Assembly: GCF_000013725.1 (NCBI RefSeq)
Contig: NC_007955.1
Coordinates: 248,001-312,000 of the forward strand
Reading direction: 5' to 3'
From: Methanococcoides burtonii DSM 6242
Lineage (GTDB): Archaea > Halobacteriota > Methanosarcinia > Methanosarcinales > Methanosarcinaceae
Length of the DNA stretch: 64,000 bases
This document shows positions 1 to 9,423 of this stretch, piece after piece. A program made the position numbers and the translations under genes. Each line of letters opens with the position of its first letter. Position 1 is the first letter of the stretch. The notes under the pieces are model-generated. The model saw only the letters and a program-made list of their open reading frames with translations, did no database searches and was not told where the DNA came from.

Positions 1-243
1 CGCAGTGATTTCCTGTTTTACTTCGGAAGCAAGCATTTTTGCAGAACTTCCGGTTCTGTCAACCAGCTGATCAACCTTTACCCCAAGTTTTTTGACCTCC
101 GCTTTTATATTTATATACTTCAAATCTTTGGCGACGGAATTAAGCCTGGTCTTAATCTTTTCATTTAGAACTTTTGCTTCTTCACCGGTATTTTCTGCCA
201 ATTTATCTACGTCTTGATTTATCTCTTCAAGTAATTTTTCCAT
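1..243 (-). CDS. Coiled-coil-like protein, 3' end beyond window
   Basis: The reading frame opens with ATG at 243 behind a good GGAGGT ribosome site at about 248-253 and stays open to the window edge, giving the first 81 residues. The protein is rich in Glu, Lys, Asp and Leu with no hydrophobic segment or cysteine pair, and the spacing of Leu/Val/Ile suggests an amphipathic helix or coiled coil. I do not recognise the family. It is truncated only by the window boundary. Confidence 0.6.
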   Translation of the reverse strand, partial: MEKLLEEINQDVDKLAENTGEEAKVLNEKIKTRLNSVAKDLKYINIKAEVKKLGVKVDQLVDRTGSSAKMLASEVKQEITA

Positions 244-547
244 AGTTTACCTCCAAAAGATTATTCCCTATTAACATAAGAAAGGTCAAAGATATAAAGC
301 TATGTTAGTACTAAAAATAGAATGTATCAACACAATATTTTTTGATAGAGAGTTTACAAAAATACTTTTATTCAATGATTTTCTTTTTTTAGATAGAAAG
401 TATTTCCCACTTAACTTCATCATAAAAAGAATTATTATAATTGCATCCATATGAACAAAGGGTGTTATGGATAAGTGTATGTGTGATGATAATGAACACA
501 ATATATGAAGGGATGACTGTTAATGAATGAACATAATTACAATTCTA
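244..547. other. AT-rich intergenic stretch
   Basis: There is no convincing gene between the start of the leftmost reading frame and the IS remnant at 548. A 71-codon minus-strand frame at 286-501 has no ribosome site and low-complexity hydrophobic composition. Promoter elements for the leftmost gene should lie here, but I could not single out one TATA box in such AT-rich sequence. Confidence 0.4.
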
Positions 548-1285
548 GCTCTGTAGAAATCCTCAATATTAGGACAACAATCCAAGTCTAAACTATTGGT
601 ATATGTCTTGCCCAAGATCATAATGAAATCTGCATTTCAGTCTATTGATGTAGATTTTACGAGGTTTTCTACAGAGCCCATATTTAAGAAAACACTTGAC
701 CTATTTTATAAAAATAGAGATTCAATTGACATTACTGCAATTGATTCCACTGGATTCACAAGTGGTTATTGTAGTAACTACTATTCCTGGCGAATTAAAA
801 AGTGGAGACGAAGTTATGTAAAGACTAGCATTTCGGTTGATGTTAGTAAATTTGTGATTACTGGTTACAAGGTTTCTGGTAAACCTGTTCATGATGCAAA
901 ACATGCAAAGACATTGCTATTGCAATGTCATTGCAATAGGAGATCAAGATATTATGTGACGGATAAAGCCTATGATTCTGAAAACATACACGAATTGACG
1001 AGGGAGAAACTTGGATCAATAGCAATCGTTCCACTGAGACAACTTGAACGAAAGCGAATCAAAGGACGATATCGGAAGAAGATGATTCATGAATTCGACA
1101 ACAAAATTTACTCTATGCGGAATTTGAGTGAAACGATGTTTTCGGTTTTAAAAAGAAAGTATGGGAAAACTTACGTGAGAAAGTACAGAAATCAAGTAAA
1201 AGAAGTGAAATTTAAAGTAATATTACACAATCTTGATAATCATCAAGACTATGTTTTTAGTTTGGATGAGGATTTCTACAAAGCC
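548..1285 (+). mobile_element. IS remnant with 17-18 bp terminal repeats (DDE family, IS5-like)
   Basis: The left end is CTCTGTAGAAATCCTC (549-564) and the right end is GAGGATTTCTACAAAGCC (1268-1285), which are inverted copies of one another. The element carries a transposase reading frame. At about 738 bp it is short for a full IS, so the N-terminal part of the transposase has probably been lost. A further TIR-like sequence, GAGGTTTTCTACAGAGCC, lies inside at 661-678, facing the left end and 131 bp from it. No clear target duplication is visible. The same ends recur at 5.4, 18.9, 19.7, 20.6, 21.2 and 62 kb. Confidence 0.75.
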
Positions 1286-1294
1286 GACTTTTGA
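596..1294 (+). pseudogene. Truncated DDE transposase
   Basis: The 232-residue frame shows DDE transposase signatures: [12 protein letters not shown] with the first Asp, a YYVTDKAYDSE block with the second Asp, and a basic C-terminal region with the RNLSETMFSVLKRKYG motif carrying the Glu. Full-length relatives have roughly 80-100 more residues at the N-terminus, so this copy is 5'-truncated and its nominal ATG at 596 has no ribosome site. The last codons are formed by the right terminal repeat, as in the remnant at 21.2 kb. It is probably inactive. Confidence 0.7.
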
Positions 1295-1353
1295 AGGCAA
1301 CTTTGAGTTACCCTATCCTTTTCATAAAGCTAAAATACACCAAAAGTAAATAA

Positions 1354-1998
1354 TTAAATTGGCAGTATAGTCATGCTCATATAAAGTCCCCAGACGCCAC
1401 TGGCGATCATATCTACTGAAATTGCACCTAGGAACAGACCGAATAGCCTTGTGAGCACCAGCATTCCATTATATCCCATTTTTTTGTGAATTCTTCTGGA
1501 AAAGAGAAATGTTACCATGGCTACTGAATATGTTATTACTGCTGCGAGTATGAGGAGCATTTTTTGCTGGACCACTTCAGCAGTTTCTGTAAGAATTATG
1601 GCTGTTGTTATGGTAGCAGGACCTGCCAGTATAGGCATTGCAATTGGGAAGATCCAGATATCATCACGTTCATAGGATGCATTTATCTCTTTATCAGTGA
1701 TGCTTTGTCTTGATATCTTGGCATGCATCATATCAAAAGCTACCGTTAGAAGTAAAAGACCACCGGCAACTTTTAGTGAATCAAGACTTATCCCAAGAAC
1801 GTCAAGAATAATGGTCCCTGTAAAAATGAAGAACATGGAAATTATAAATGCCAATGTGACAGATTTTTTAGCAATTACGTTCTTTTCACGTAAACTCAGA
1901 CCATTGGTCAGTGTTATAAATGTAATTACTCCTGTAATCGGGCTTACAATAACAAACAATGTGATAAATGAATTAATGAAATAACTGACATGATCCAT
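1354..1998 (-). CDS. marC: MarC family integral membrane protein
   Basis: The 214-residue product has about six hydrophobic segments spread along its length. It carries the family's typical N-terminal stretch with VSPITGVITF near residues 18-27 and a KVAGGLLLLTVAFDM block near residues 75-90. Length and layout match the MarC/UPF0056 family of membrane proteins, whose transported substrate is unsettled; the old link to multiple antibiotic resistance was withdrawn for the E. coli protein. It stands alone, between an IS remnant and a non-coding stretch. The start is ATG at 1998. Confidence 0.85.
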   Translation of the reverse strand: MDHVSYFINSFITLFVIVSPITGVITFITLTNGLSLREKNVIAKKSVTLAFIISMFFIFTGTIILDVLGISLDSLKVAGGLLLLTVAFDMMHAKISRQSITDKEINASYERDDIWIFPIAMPILAGPATITTAIILTETAEVVQQKMLLILAAVITYSVAMVTFLFSRRIHKKMGYNGMLVLTRLFGLFLGAISVDMIASGVWGLYMSMTILPI

Positions 1999-2682
1999 CC
2001 AGTAGTAAAACGAACATATCAGTTAAAAAGTAGGCGATTGGAATCTCCCCGTGAGATTCTGCGGTCACATTGTGACTGATATTTTCAAAGCATCTAATAT
2101 AAGGACCAGTTCATTATGCTATATATTGAAAAGTTCTGTTCTTTGGGGTCAGCAATACCCTTAAATTGTTATGTTTAGCAAAAAAGTTACTTAAAGGCAG
2201 TGAACAGGGATCGCTTTGCCGACCTCATCGGGCAATCTTCGGGCGACCCTACCCCAATACATTATCCCCATCTCAGGCCGACCTAAAGGATTTACAAGTG
2301 CCAAATAAACTTTGAATATTTATGGGCTTTCACACCCAATGGCGTTCTACCTTCTGATTCACTGCCACGCCGTACTATTTATGGTACGGCAATATATAGT
2401 ATGATTTAAAACTATTAATTGATTTTGATATACAATCTGGTAACAAAAAAGAATTTGAATTTGTCTAAGCAATTTACCTAATACCGATTTCTCACATATA
2501 AGTTTAATCATAATAAGTTCCATGTTCATATTACCAACAAAAAAATAAGGCGATGTAATTATTTCTAACAAGACTTGAGATTACTAATATAGCCTTGCAA
2601 GCAACTAAAAACAATACTAGCTTTAATAGCGAATCAATTGGTGTTTGTCACACGATAAAAAAAGATGATCGATAAATAAATA
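1999..2682. other. Non-coding stretch with GC-rich structured core
   Basis: No credible gene is present. The middle (about 2200-2300) is much richer in GC than its flanks and can fold. On the minus strand AGGGTCG near 2267 can pair, with one bulge, with CGATCCCT near 2210, and GCCGA/TCGGGC segments lie inside. At 2369-2390 a perfect hairpin, GCCGTAC-8 nt-GTACGGC, follows. Hairpins beside a GC-rich island could be the decayed end of an IS200/IS605-type element with its overlapping RNA, or a structured RNA. I could not identify any protein remnant. Confidence 0.35.
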
Positions 2683-3522
2683 TCAATCAGTCTGAAAGGT
2701 TCGATACCAAATATTCATGCTTTCAATATTGCCAGATATATTGGTATTATTTACAAGTCTTCCACAATATTCATATCCACATTTTGCAAACACAATATTC
2801 ATTCCATAAGAGCTGGCTCTTGCAATGGTATATGCAGTTTTGATGCCCTTTGCTTTCATTTCATCTTCCATTTTTCCAAGCAAATATGAAGATAAGCCCT
2901 TTCCCCGGAATTCAGGCAATGTTGCAAAATCTGTCATTTCCACATTCAAGTGACCGTATTCTATTTCAGAAGAAGAGAGTGCAATAATTTGATCTTCTTT
3001 GAAAGCTCCAAAATACACTACATTATCCTCTATTGTTTTTAAGAGGTAATCGGGATCATGTATGGGAAATGGATAGGTTTCAAATGTTTTATTATATAGA
3101 TCCGCCATTTGTGAAATATCACTTTTATCACATATTCTGATCGAGTATTCAGATGGAACATTGCTCTGCTGATCGTTTCTTTTTGATAGAGCCGTCGTTA
3201 GCACATTTTCATGCCGTTCATTCAAACAGTCAATGCTTCTCTTATCATCAAGGAATTTGCTCATGATCACTGCATTTTCTTTCCCATCATAATATTGTGG
3301 GATGGCCGCTTCACAAAGATAATTTCTATCACAAAGAAGTTCTTTGAAATATTCCGGAACCTTTGTGAATATCTTTGAATAGCTTTCTTTTTCTGCAAGA
3401 GCATCCAGTTTATCCAGAAGTGAATGAATATCTTCTGGATCTAATTTCATGAGGTATATGCGATCATTATACCTCCCATGCTGGATAATGGAGTTGCCGA
3501 TCTTCTCAATAGTATCCTTCAA
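2683..3522 (-). CDS. ablB: Beta-lysine N6-acetyltransferase
   Basis: This 279-residue protein has a C-terminal GNAT acetyltransferase domain (about residues 125-275) with the acetyl-CoA binding segment [17 protein letters not shown] around residues 205-220. Its start codon overlaps the stop of the upstream lysine 2,3-aminomutase gene by four bases, so the two are translationally coupled. AblB acetylates beta-lysine on the epsilon amino group to give N-acetyl-beta-lysine, the main zwitterionic compatible solute of salt-stressed methanogens. The assignment rests on the domain plus the operon partner. Confidence 0.92.
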   Translation of the reverse strand: MKDTIEKIGNSIIQHGRYNDRIYLMKLDPEDIHSLLDKLDALAEKESYSKIFTKVPEYFKELLCDRNYLCEAAIPQYYDGKENAVIMSKFLDDKRSIDCLNERHENVLTTALSKRNDQQSNVPSEYSIRICDKSDISQMADLYNKTFETYPFPIHDPDYLLKTIEDNVVYFGAFKEDQIIALSSSEIEYGHLNVEMTDFATLPEFRGKGLSSYLLGKMEDEMKAKGIKTAYTIARASSYGMNIVFAKCGYEYCGRLVNNTNISGNIESMNIWYRTFQTD

Positions 3523-4826
3523 GTCCTTCTCTCCATCCTCTCATTATCTTCAGGAACAAGACTTGTGGTGTCATCATAATCCGCAAGCAGTTTGGAAATG
3601 CCAATCGCTTTATACTCTGTAGCGTCGTCAAGTTTAAGCTGTAGATCACACTTTTCACAATTTCGATCACAATATATCTGTTTATATGATTCCGGCTCTT
3701 TGTAGGAGGTAATAACACCTTCATAATTACGAAGGATCACACGGTTTGTCGACCAGGAGATGATGTAATTTGGCATAACCGGTATTTTACCTCCTCCGTG
3801 AGGGGCATCAATAACATAAGTAGGAACTGAAAACCCACTTGTATGGCCAATTAAATTTTCCATTATCTCTATTCCTTTGCCTATGGGCGTCCTGAAATGG
3901 GACAGGCCTTCTGAAAGATCACACTGGTACAGATAATATGGACGAACACGATTTTGAACCAGCTTATGAACCAGCTTTTTTATAATTCTCTGGCAATCAT
4001 TTACACCCGCAAGCAGTACGGTTTGATTTCCAAGAGGGATGCCGGCATCTGCAAGCTTTTTAAGCGCTTGTCTGGATGAAAATGTCATTTCTCTGGGATG
4101 ATTGAAATGTGTATTTAGCCAGATCGGATGATGCTTTTTCAAAACATCCACAAGTTCATCTGTAATTCGGTATGGAAGTACAACCGGCATCCTGCTGCCA
4201 ATACGGATCACTTCTACGTGAGGAATGCTATTTATTTCAGTAAGGATCCAATCCAGAAAATCATCAGACAACATTAAAGGATCTCCACCTGAAAGTAATA
4301 CATCCCTTATTTGTGGAGTGTTCCTAATGTACTCGATACCCTCGAGTATTTTCTCTTTTTCAGGTATATAATCAATGTCCCCAACTTTTCTTTTACGTGT
4401 GCAATGGCGGCAATACATAGAACATACATTGCTTATGTGGAAAAGAACTCTATCAGGATATCTGTGAGTTATGCCTTCAACAGGGCTATCTGTATCTTCT
4501 GAAAGAGGGTCTTCAAGTTCGTCCGCCGATATAATTAGTTCTTCAGGTGAAGGGAATGATTGTAGGAAAATAGGATCATTTCTGAAATCATCAGAATCTA
4601 TCAATGATAGGTAGTAAGGTGTGATAGACAATGGGAATTTTTCCAGCGTTTCTTTGAGCTTCTCTTTCTCAGGTGGCTCAAAATTTATTCCAAGCAATCG
4701 CTCGAAAGTTTCAATATCCCGAATTGAATGTTTTAATTGCCAATTCCAATCTTTCCACTTATCCAGAAAGTCATCAGAATCGATCATTGTTGCTATTTCT
4801 TTTTGTTGCTTACTGTATTTTTCCAT
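3519..4826 (-). CDS. ablA: Lysine 2,3-aminomutase (radical SAM, PLP)
   Basis: The 435-residue enzyme converts L-lysine to beta-lysine, the first step of N-acetyl-beta-lysine synthesis. The radical SAM cluster motif CSMYCRHC lies at residues 135-142, followed by a conserved LLSGGDPL block. The C-terminal [13 protein letters not shown] segment holds the lysine that binds PLP. A C-terminal cysteine cluster ([11 protein letters not shown]) matches the zinc site of the family. Length is normal for the archaeal form. It is the first gene of the ablAB operon. Expression is known to respond to salinity in relatives, but no operator is evident here. Confidence 0.95.
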   Translation of the reverse strand: MEKYSKQQKEIATMIDSDDFLDKWKDWNWQLKHSIRDIETFERLLGINFEPPEKEKLKETLEKFPLSITPYYLSLIDSDDFRNDPIFLQSFPSPEELIISADELEDPLSEDTDSPVEGITHRYPDRVLFHISNVCSMYCRHCTRKRKVGDIDYIPEKEKILEGIEYIRNTPQIRDVLLSGGDPLMLSDDFLDWILTEINSIPHVEVIRIGSRMPVVLPYRITDELVDVLKKHHPIWLNTHFNHPREMTFSSRQALKKLADAGIPLGNQTVLLAGVNDCQRIIKKLVHKLVQNRVRPYYLYQCDLSEGLSHFRTPIGKGIEIMENLIGHTSGFSVPTYVIDAPHGGGKIPVMPNYIISWSTNRVILRNYEGVITSYKEPESYKQIYCDRNCEKCDLQLKLDDATEYKAIGISKLLADYDDTTSLVPEDNERMERRT

Positions 4827-4980
4827 TGAAAAACCACGGGTAAAGTTTCGGCTTTAAAATAGTATCTATAATTTACTATCCAAAATTAGCACAAAAAAGC
4901 ACATGGATTTTGAATCAGATAGATACTTTCAGTCACTTTTCATTGACTGTAGCCTATAAAATAAAAATACACCTACATTA

Positions 4981-5292
4981 TTAGGTCGTGTATTCCATAA
5001 AATAAAGATAATATGTCATATACTTGTCCCCATCATACAAGAAAATAAATTTATATCTGATGTGGGATTGCAAATTCAGTACTTCACTAATTTTAGCATA
5101 ATCCACCAAATCAACATTATTCGGCACATTTATATACGTATGATATGCCCTTTCCATGTTATCACGACTTGAGTTAACACCTGCCCATTGTATTAAATCT
5201 GTTTTACCGCCGCTTCTGGACAACATCCCCATTTCAATAAATGGTTCACTCCCTCCTAAAGACATCTTCACTATTATTCTCGGAACGTCCAC
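4981..5292 (-). CDS. Uncharacterised 103-residue protein, possibly truncated
   Basis: The frame begins with GTG at 5292 and ends near the ablA promoter. The product has no signal peptide, membrane span or cysteine motif, and I recognise no family. Upstream the frame runs only another 13 codons to a stop, and an IS remnant begins about 110 bp further on, so the original 5' end may have been lost to that insertion. The codon use and the mixed charged/hydrophobic pattern are protein-like, but there is no strong ribosome site. Confidence 0.4.
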   Translation of the reverse strand: MDVPRIIVKMSLGGSEPFIEMGMLSRSGGKTDLIQWAGVNSSRDNMERAYHTYINVPNNVDLVDYAKISEVLNLQSHIRYKFIFLYDGDKYMTYYLYFMEYTT

Positions 5293-5404
5293 AGAAAAAC
5301 TTTCAATCCATCCAATTGGTAAACAATATCATAAGACTCCATGTAAAACATCAATGAGATATCATTTGCATAAGATTGATTTTGATCACCTCATTGAGAA
5401 CTGA

Positions 5405-5744
5405 AACAGGTTTACCAGATATCTTGTAACCAGTAATCACAAATTTACTAACATCAACCGAAATGCTAGTCTTTACATAACTTCGTCTCCACTTTTTAAT
5501 TCGCCAGGAATAGTAGTTACTACAATAACCACTTGTGAATCCAGTGGAATCAATTGCAGTAATGTCAATTTAATCTCTATTTTTGTAAAATAAGTCAAGT
5601 GTTCTCTTAAAAATAGTATCCAAAACAACAGAATATGTACGAGTAACAAATTATTGAAGTTTGTTGGAGAACAATCACAGGGGACTTCTTATTATAAAAA
5701 GAAGTGGCTTAGTTGAAGTTAGAAAAGAGGATTTATACAGAGCC
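5405..5744 (-). mobile_element. IS remnant, same family as 548-1285, reverse orientation
   Basis: The stretch from about 5405 to 5640 is nearly identical, in reverse complement, to the part of the copy-1 transposase that encodes the [12 protein letters not shown] to VSGKPV region, but with a stop just before the first Asp. GAGGATTTATACAGAGCC at 5727-5744 is the outer terminal repeat. The 3' two thirds of the transposase is missing. This is a dead fragment. Confidence 0.75.
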
Positions 5745-5869
5745 TGTTTTTTACTTTTAATTAAGATTTATTCAGTATAAAGCATTTATGTAAATTCGAT
5801 CGAAATATCAATCAAAAATATTCATATTCCCACCATAACAAAGTGTAGACTTCAGAATACAAAATATAG

Positions 5870-6244
5870 TCACAGAAATATCGGACGTAATGCCAATCCT
5901 ATTAAAAAGGAAACAAGGTTACAGATGAAAGACAGGAAGAGTGCTTTATTCATACTCACTTTCAACACAAAGCAGTAGATCACAGCTTCCACAAGAACCA
6001 CTGAAACTTCCCCGATCGCAATCAAATGAGAATATGATCTAATGAACATTGGCAGTACGAACCAGAGGTATGGAAGTGTTGAGAATGAAGAAAAGGTTCC
6101 TGCAAATATCAACAAGTAATCAGGAATAGATGACCGATCTGTTTTGAAGCAATAACGAACAGTTGCGAATAAGATCGTTGTCTCCACTATCAAAGTAACG
6201 AGTAATGCAAGCAAAAAGTTGTATTCATAGATCATCCTTATCAC
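5870..6244 (-). CDS. Small membrane protein of the NosD-like operon
   Basis: The 124-residue product is almost wholly hydrophobic, with about four predicted membrane helices and very few charged residues. Its ATG at 6244 overlaps the end of the preceding gene by four bases. It is the third and last gene of an operon with a secreted 230-residue protein and a beta-helix membrane protein. I cannot name a family, and a role alongside those two envelope proteins is inferred from coupling alone. Confidence 0.65.
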   Translation of the reverse strand: MIRMIYEYNFLLALLVTLIVETTILFATVRYCFKTDRSSIPDYLLIFAGTFSSFSTLPYLWFVLPMFIRSYSHLIAIGEVSVVLVEAVIYCFVLKVSMNKALFLSFICNLVSFLIGLALRPIFL

Positions 6245-6933
6245 TTAACGTTAAAAAGGCCTTTAAGAAAACGAATAATGGAATCCAGAATACCTTCATC
6301 GTTTGCTTCACCCTCATCCGGAACTGGATATTCATCCTTTGATACGTCTTCTTCTATGGAAGAAATGTTCTCTTCTACAGAAGACACATTTTCTTTTATC
6401 GTCAGCCTGATATCCGGCATATCCGGTTCTTCAAATATTTCGGTCCTGTCCGGAATGCCAGCCTTGTACTCTGAAACTTGTCTGGATTTGTAGATGATCA
6501 GCCTTTCTTCTGAAAAACCGGCGATCGAGTATTCAATATCTTCTTTCATCAACGGATTTGCTATGTTCACAACATCCCAGTCAGGATTAATCTTAACTTC
6601 GTAGGAGCATAAGTTCGAATCTGTTTCCAGATTGATATTCTCAAGTCCTTTGGCTTCCAGATAAGCTTTATCAATGGCATAGATCGTCAGTTCATTGGCT
6701 TTATAAAACTTAGTCAAACATTCATCCGGGCTGATGATATACGGATTCTCACACTGGATGACCGGACCGGTTATGTGTCCGACCAGCACAATTTCCGGGA
6801 ACTCATCCAGATTCACTATTTTAACACATCTGTCCATACCGCGTGTTCCGGGAAATAACACATCTGCACATGCACTTGAGGTAAATGCAGATATAATTAG
6901 AAGAATTATTAAAATTTTGAATGAGAATTTCAT
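6241..6933 (-). CDS. Secreted protein with acidic C-terminal linker
   Basis: Residues 1-24 form a signal peptide (basic start, hydrophobic core, cleavage after ACA). The mature part has five or six cysteines in its first half, which may form disulfides outside the cell, then an acidic, Ser/Glu/Val-rich spacer of about 40 residues with imperfect SVEEN/SIEED repeats. It ends in a short amphipathic, slightly hydrophobic tail. It lies 41 bp downstream of the NosD-like gene and overlaps the next membrane-protein gene. I do not recognise the family. Confidence 0.65.
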   Translation of the reverse strand: MKFSFKILIILLIISAFTSSACADVLFPGTRGMDRCVKIVNLDEFPEIVLVGHITGPVIQCENPYIISPDECLTKFYKANELTIYAIDKAYLEAKGLENINLETDSNLCSYEVKINPDWDVVNIANPLMKEDIEYSIAGFSEERLIIYKSRQVSEYKAGIPDRTEIFEEPDMPDIRLTIKENVSSVEENISSIEEDVSKDEYPVPDEGEANDEGILDSIIRFLKGLFNVK

Positions 6934-6974
6934 GAAACCAAGCCTACCATTTTACTTAATTAATTTCCCCTTTT

Positions 6975-8387
6975 TCAGTCAATGCCACTGAGAAAAATAG
7001 TGATCCATCCCATTGCAAGAACAATCGCAATAAGAAGATATTCAATCTTTCTTTTTGATGCAAAATAACCTGCCAGACCGCCAACAATAGAATAAATACC
7101 ATAATAGAAAATAAGCTCAATAAACTTGATCGGACTGAAAAAATCATATATACTGCCTGACATTATCGCTATCGACATCATGAAACCGAACCATGGAATA
7201 ATTCCAACCACTATCGAACCAATCTTATCTCTTGTTATCCATCCATAAATGAGGGGGGTAGCAGGTATCATGAACATAACCGGAATTTCAAGGTAAGACC
7301 AATATCCACCGGCTATTGTGCGAAATGTTTCATTAGTAAAGAAAATCACCGCGGTAAAAATAATAAGAGCAGAAACAAATAACGATGCAATTAAAGATAT
7401 CAGCAACTTTTTTGTATTTATTTTATCCTTTAATACCCGGAAAACTGCCACAAGTACAATTACAAAAAAGCTCGAGATAATGAACAATATATTCCCAATG
7501 GTACTGTCATTTATCTCGTTGTCATAAATATGATTTTTATCACTTCGATCCGAGTCTTCATGAATATTTTTGAGATTCTTTGATAATAAATTGCCTTCAA
7601 CTTTATTATTTGCGGAATCTTTAAAATAGATGCCCACAGCACTATTCGAGTTTACAGTATTATCACTTAAGGTATTATTGAAGGAACTTTTGAATTCGAA
7701 TCCATATCTGTTTGAATTTACAACATTGACGATTAACTCATTGTCATTTGAAGATTCCAGTCTAATGCCACTATCATAGTTCGAACTTGCATTATTATTG
7801 ATCAAACTATTGTTGTCAGAATAGCCAAGAACTATGCCATTGAACTTGTTCTGTTTCACAGTATTATTATTAAGCACATTATGGTCAGAATCCCCAATAC
7901 TAATACCATTACGATTCATGTATGCAACATTATTGACCAGCGTATTGTTCTCTGATCGAACAAGAATGACACCCGCATTATTTTTTGTGATAATGTTGTT
8001 GCTAATAAAAGCATTTACCACTTCATCGAGATAAATGCCTGATCCCGAATCATATTTAGAGGTACTTGCACCTATTATAGTAAAGCCACTAATGGTCACA
8101 TTATCCTCGGTCACATGAAGAACATGAGCGTCTGGACCTAAAGTTTGGATAATAGTATCATTCGGATCTCCTGAATATGAAACAAGTGTTATCTCCTTGT
8201 AAACATCTACATTTTCGAAATATGTGCCAGGGTACACAATGATAGTATCACCTGTTTTTGAATATTTAACAGCCTCGTCTATCGACATAAATTTGGCAAA
8301 ACCATCATCATCTACGGTGATATCTTTAGCTGCAATATTTCCAATAGGCATAAGCAAAAATATCACACAACAAAGATGGAACCTCAA
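6975..8387 (-). CDS. NosD-like right-handed beta-helix protein with membrane C-terminus
   Basis: The 470-residue protein starts with a signal peptide (residues 1-20). About 280 residues of right-handed parallel beta-helix follow, made of about 23-residue turns with N-N-I/V and N-G-I repeats, typical of NosD/CASH carbohydrate-binding-like domains. The TVDDDGFAKFMSIDEAV opening and GDTIIVYPGTY motif are standard for this family in methanogens. From about residue 300 the chain turns into five or six membrane helices. The beta-helix is probably held outside the membrane. It is the first gene of a three-gene operon; the ligand is unknown. Confidence 0.85.
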   Translation of the reverse strand: MRFHLCCVIFLLMPIGNIAAKDITVDDDGFAKFMSIDEAVKYSKTGDTIIVYPGTYFENVDVYKEITLVSYSGDPNDTIIQTLGPDAHVLHVTEDNVTISGFTIIGASTSKYDSGSGIYLDEVVNAFISNNIITKNNAGVILVRSENNTLVNNVAYMNRNGISIGDSDHNVLNNNTVKQNKFNGIVLGYSDNNSLINNNASSNYDSGIRLESSNDNELIVNVVNSNRYGFEFKSSFNNTLSDNTVNSNSAVGIYFKDSANNKVEGNLLSKNLKNIHEDSDRSDKNHIYDNEINDSTIGNILFIISSFFVIVLVAVFRVLKDKINTKKLLISLIASLFVSALIIFTAVIFFTNETFRTIAGGYWSYLEIPVMFMIPATPLIYGWITRDKIGSIVVGIIPWFGFMMSIAIMSGSIYDFFSPIKFIELIFYYGIYSIVGGLAGYFASKRKIEYLLIAIVLAMGWITIFLSGID

Positions 8388-8572
8388 GATATGGACCTTA
8401 TAAACAATGTGTTAATCATAGAACACATCAAACATATAAATAAATTTGGATGTGCATATATAAAATAGAGAGAGATTGGATTAGCAGGGACAGATGGAAC
8501 AGACAGCAAAAATGGAAGACATTAAAGCAAAATTGATCAAGAATTAAAACTGAAATATGAACAAAATTGTCC

Positions 8573-9421
8573 TTAAATAATTCTCTCAATACCGTTATAG
8601 ACATACATATGAGGCGGGCGAACAAAACCCACCAGTGACAGACCTACCGCCCTTGCGAGGTCGATACCTTCATTTATGGGACCTGCCTTGCTGGCGAGTA
8701 CGGAAACTCCTGCATTAACGGCCTTTGAGACCATTGTGACTGAAAGCCTGCCTGTAGCGACAATTGCACATTTGGACATATCCACACCTGCAAGGGCTGC
8801 TTTGCCAACTGCTTTGTCAACAGCTGAAGCCCTGCTCACATCTTCACAGAATGCCAGGATATTGCTGTCGTTATCAGTGATAATGACCGAATGAGTACCG
8901 CCGGTGCGTCTCCATGTCTTTGCATCGGTCTTGAGGTGTTCCACTGCATTGAAGAGGACCTTACGGTCAAATCTTATGTCAGAAACATTACCGACCTTTT
9001 TCTTGCAGGGTCTAGAGCCAATGGCACAACTGCAAAAATCGAATCTTGAATCAGGATCTATGTTACGTTTGGTCTTTCCGATACGGTCCGTACAGATGTC
9101 CGCTTCGCATATCAGACGGTCATCTTTGACCTCGACCGATATGATGTCAATGGCGTGATCGATAAAACCTTCACATATTAAAAAACCCACAGCCAGTTCT
9201 TCGAACTCTTGAGGGGTTGCAAAAAAAGAAGCAAGGGGGACGTCATTGAGTGAAAGATGGAATTCTTTCTCAACGATGACATCCACATCTATTTCGTTAC
9301 TGCTGTCTTCCGTAAGCTCGACACCCTTATAAGAAAGATAAGGAGCGGAAGAATCCCATTCCTCATCACGCCAGAAGTTATTCTGAGCGTTCTTTCTTTC
9401 AATGTGCCAATCCAACGGCAT
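8573..9421 (-). CDS. fdhD: FdhD-type sulfurtransferase for molybdopterin enzyme maturation
   Basis: FdhD passes sulfur from a cysteine desulfurase to the molybdenum cofactor of formate-dehydrogenase-like enzymes. The product shows the family's EELAVGFLICEGFI block near residues 75-88, the cysteine segment CSCAIGSRPC, and the TGGTHS and CEDVSRASAVDKAVG motifs. I chose ATG at 9421, two codons into the open frame, because it follows the stop of fmdB by only a few bases. As the last gene of the fmd operon, its natural client is FmdB, the formate-dehydrogenase-like subunit; no separate formate dehydrogenase is in view. Confidence 0.88.
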   Translation of the reverse strand: MPLDWHIERKNAQNNFWRDEEWDSSAPYLSYKGVELTEDSSNEIDVDVIVEKEFHLSLNDVPLASFFATPQEFEELAVGFLICEGFIDHAIDIISVEVKDDRLICEADICTDRIGKTKRNIDPDSRFDFCSCAIGSRPCKKKVGNVSDIRFDRKVLFNAVEHLKTDAKTWRRTGGTHSVIITDNDSNILAFCEDVSRASAVDKAVGKAALAGVDMSKCAIVATGRLSVTMVSKAVNAGVSVLASKAGPINEGIDLARAVGLSLVGFVRPPHMYVYNGIERII

Positions 9422-9423
9422 GA

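Noticed and set aside
286-501. 71-codon minus-strand frame near the left IS remnant
   Set aside because: No ribosome site, hydrophobic low-complexity composition typical of chance frames in AT-rich DNA, and no family resemblance.
2359-2571. 70-codon minus-strand frame
   Set aside because: It overlaps the perfect hairpin at 2369-2390, has no ribosome site and no recognisable protein pattern.
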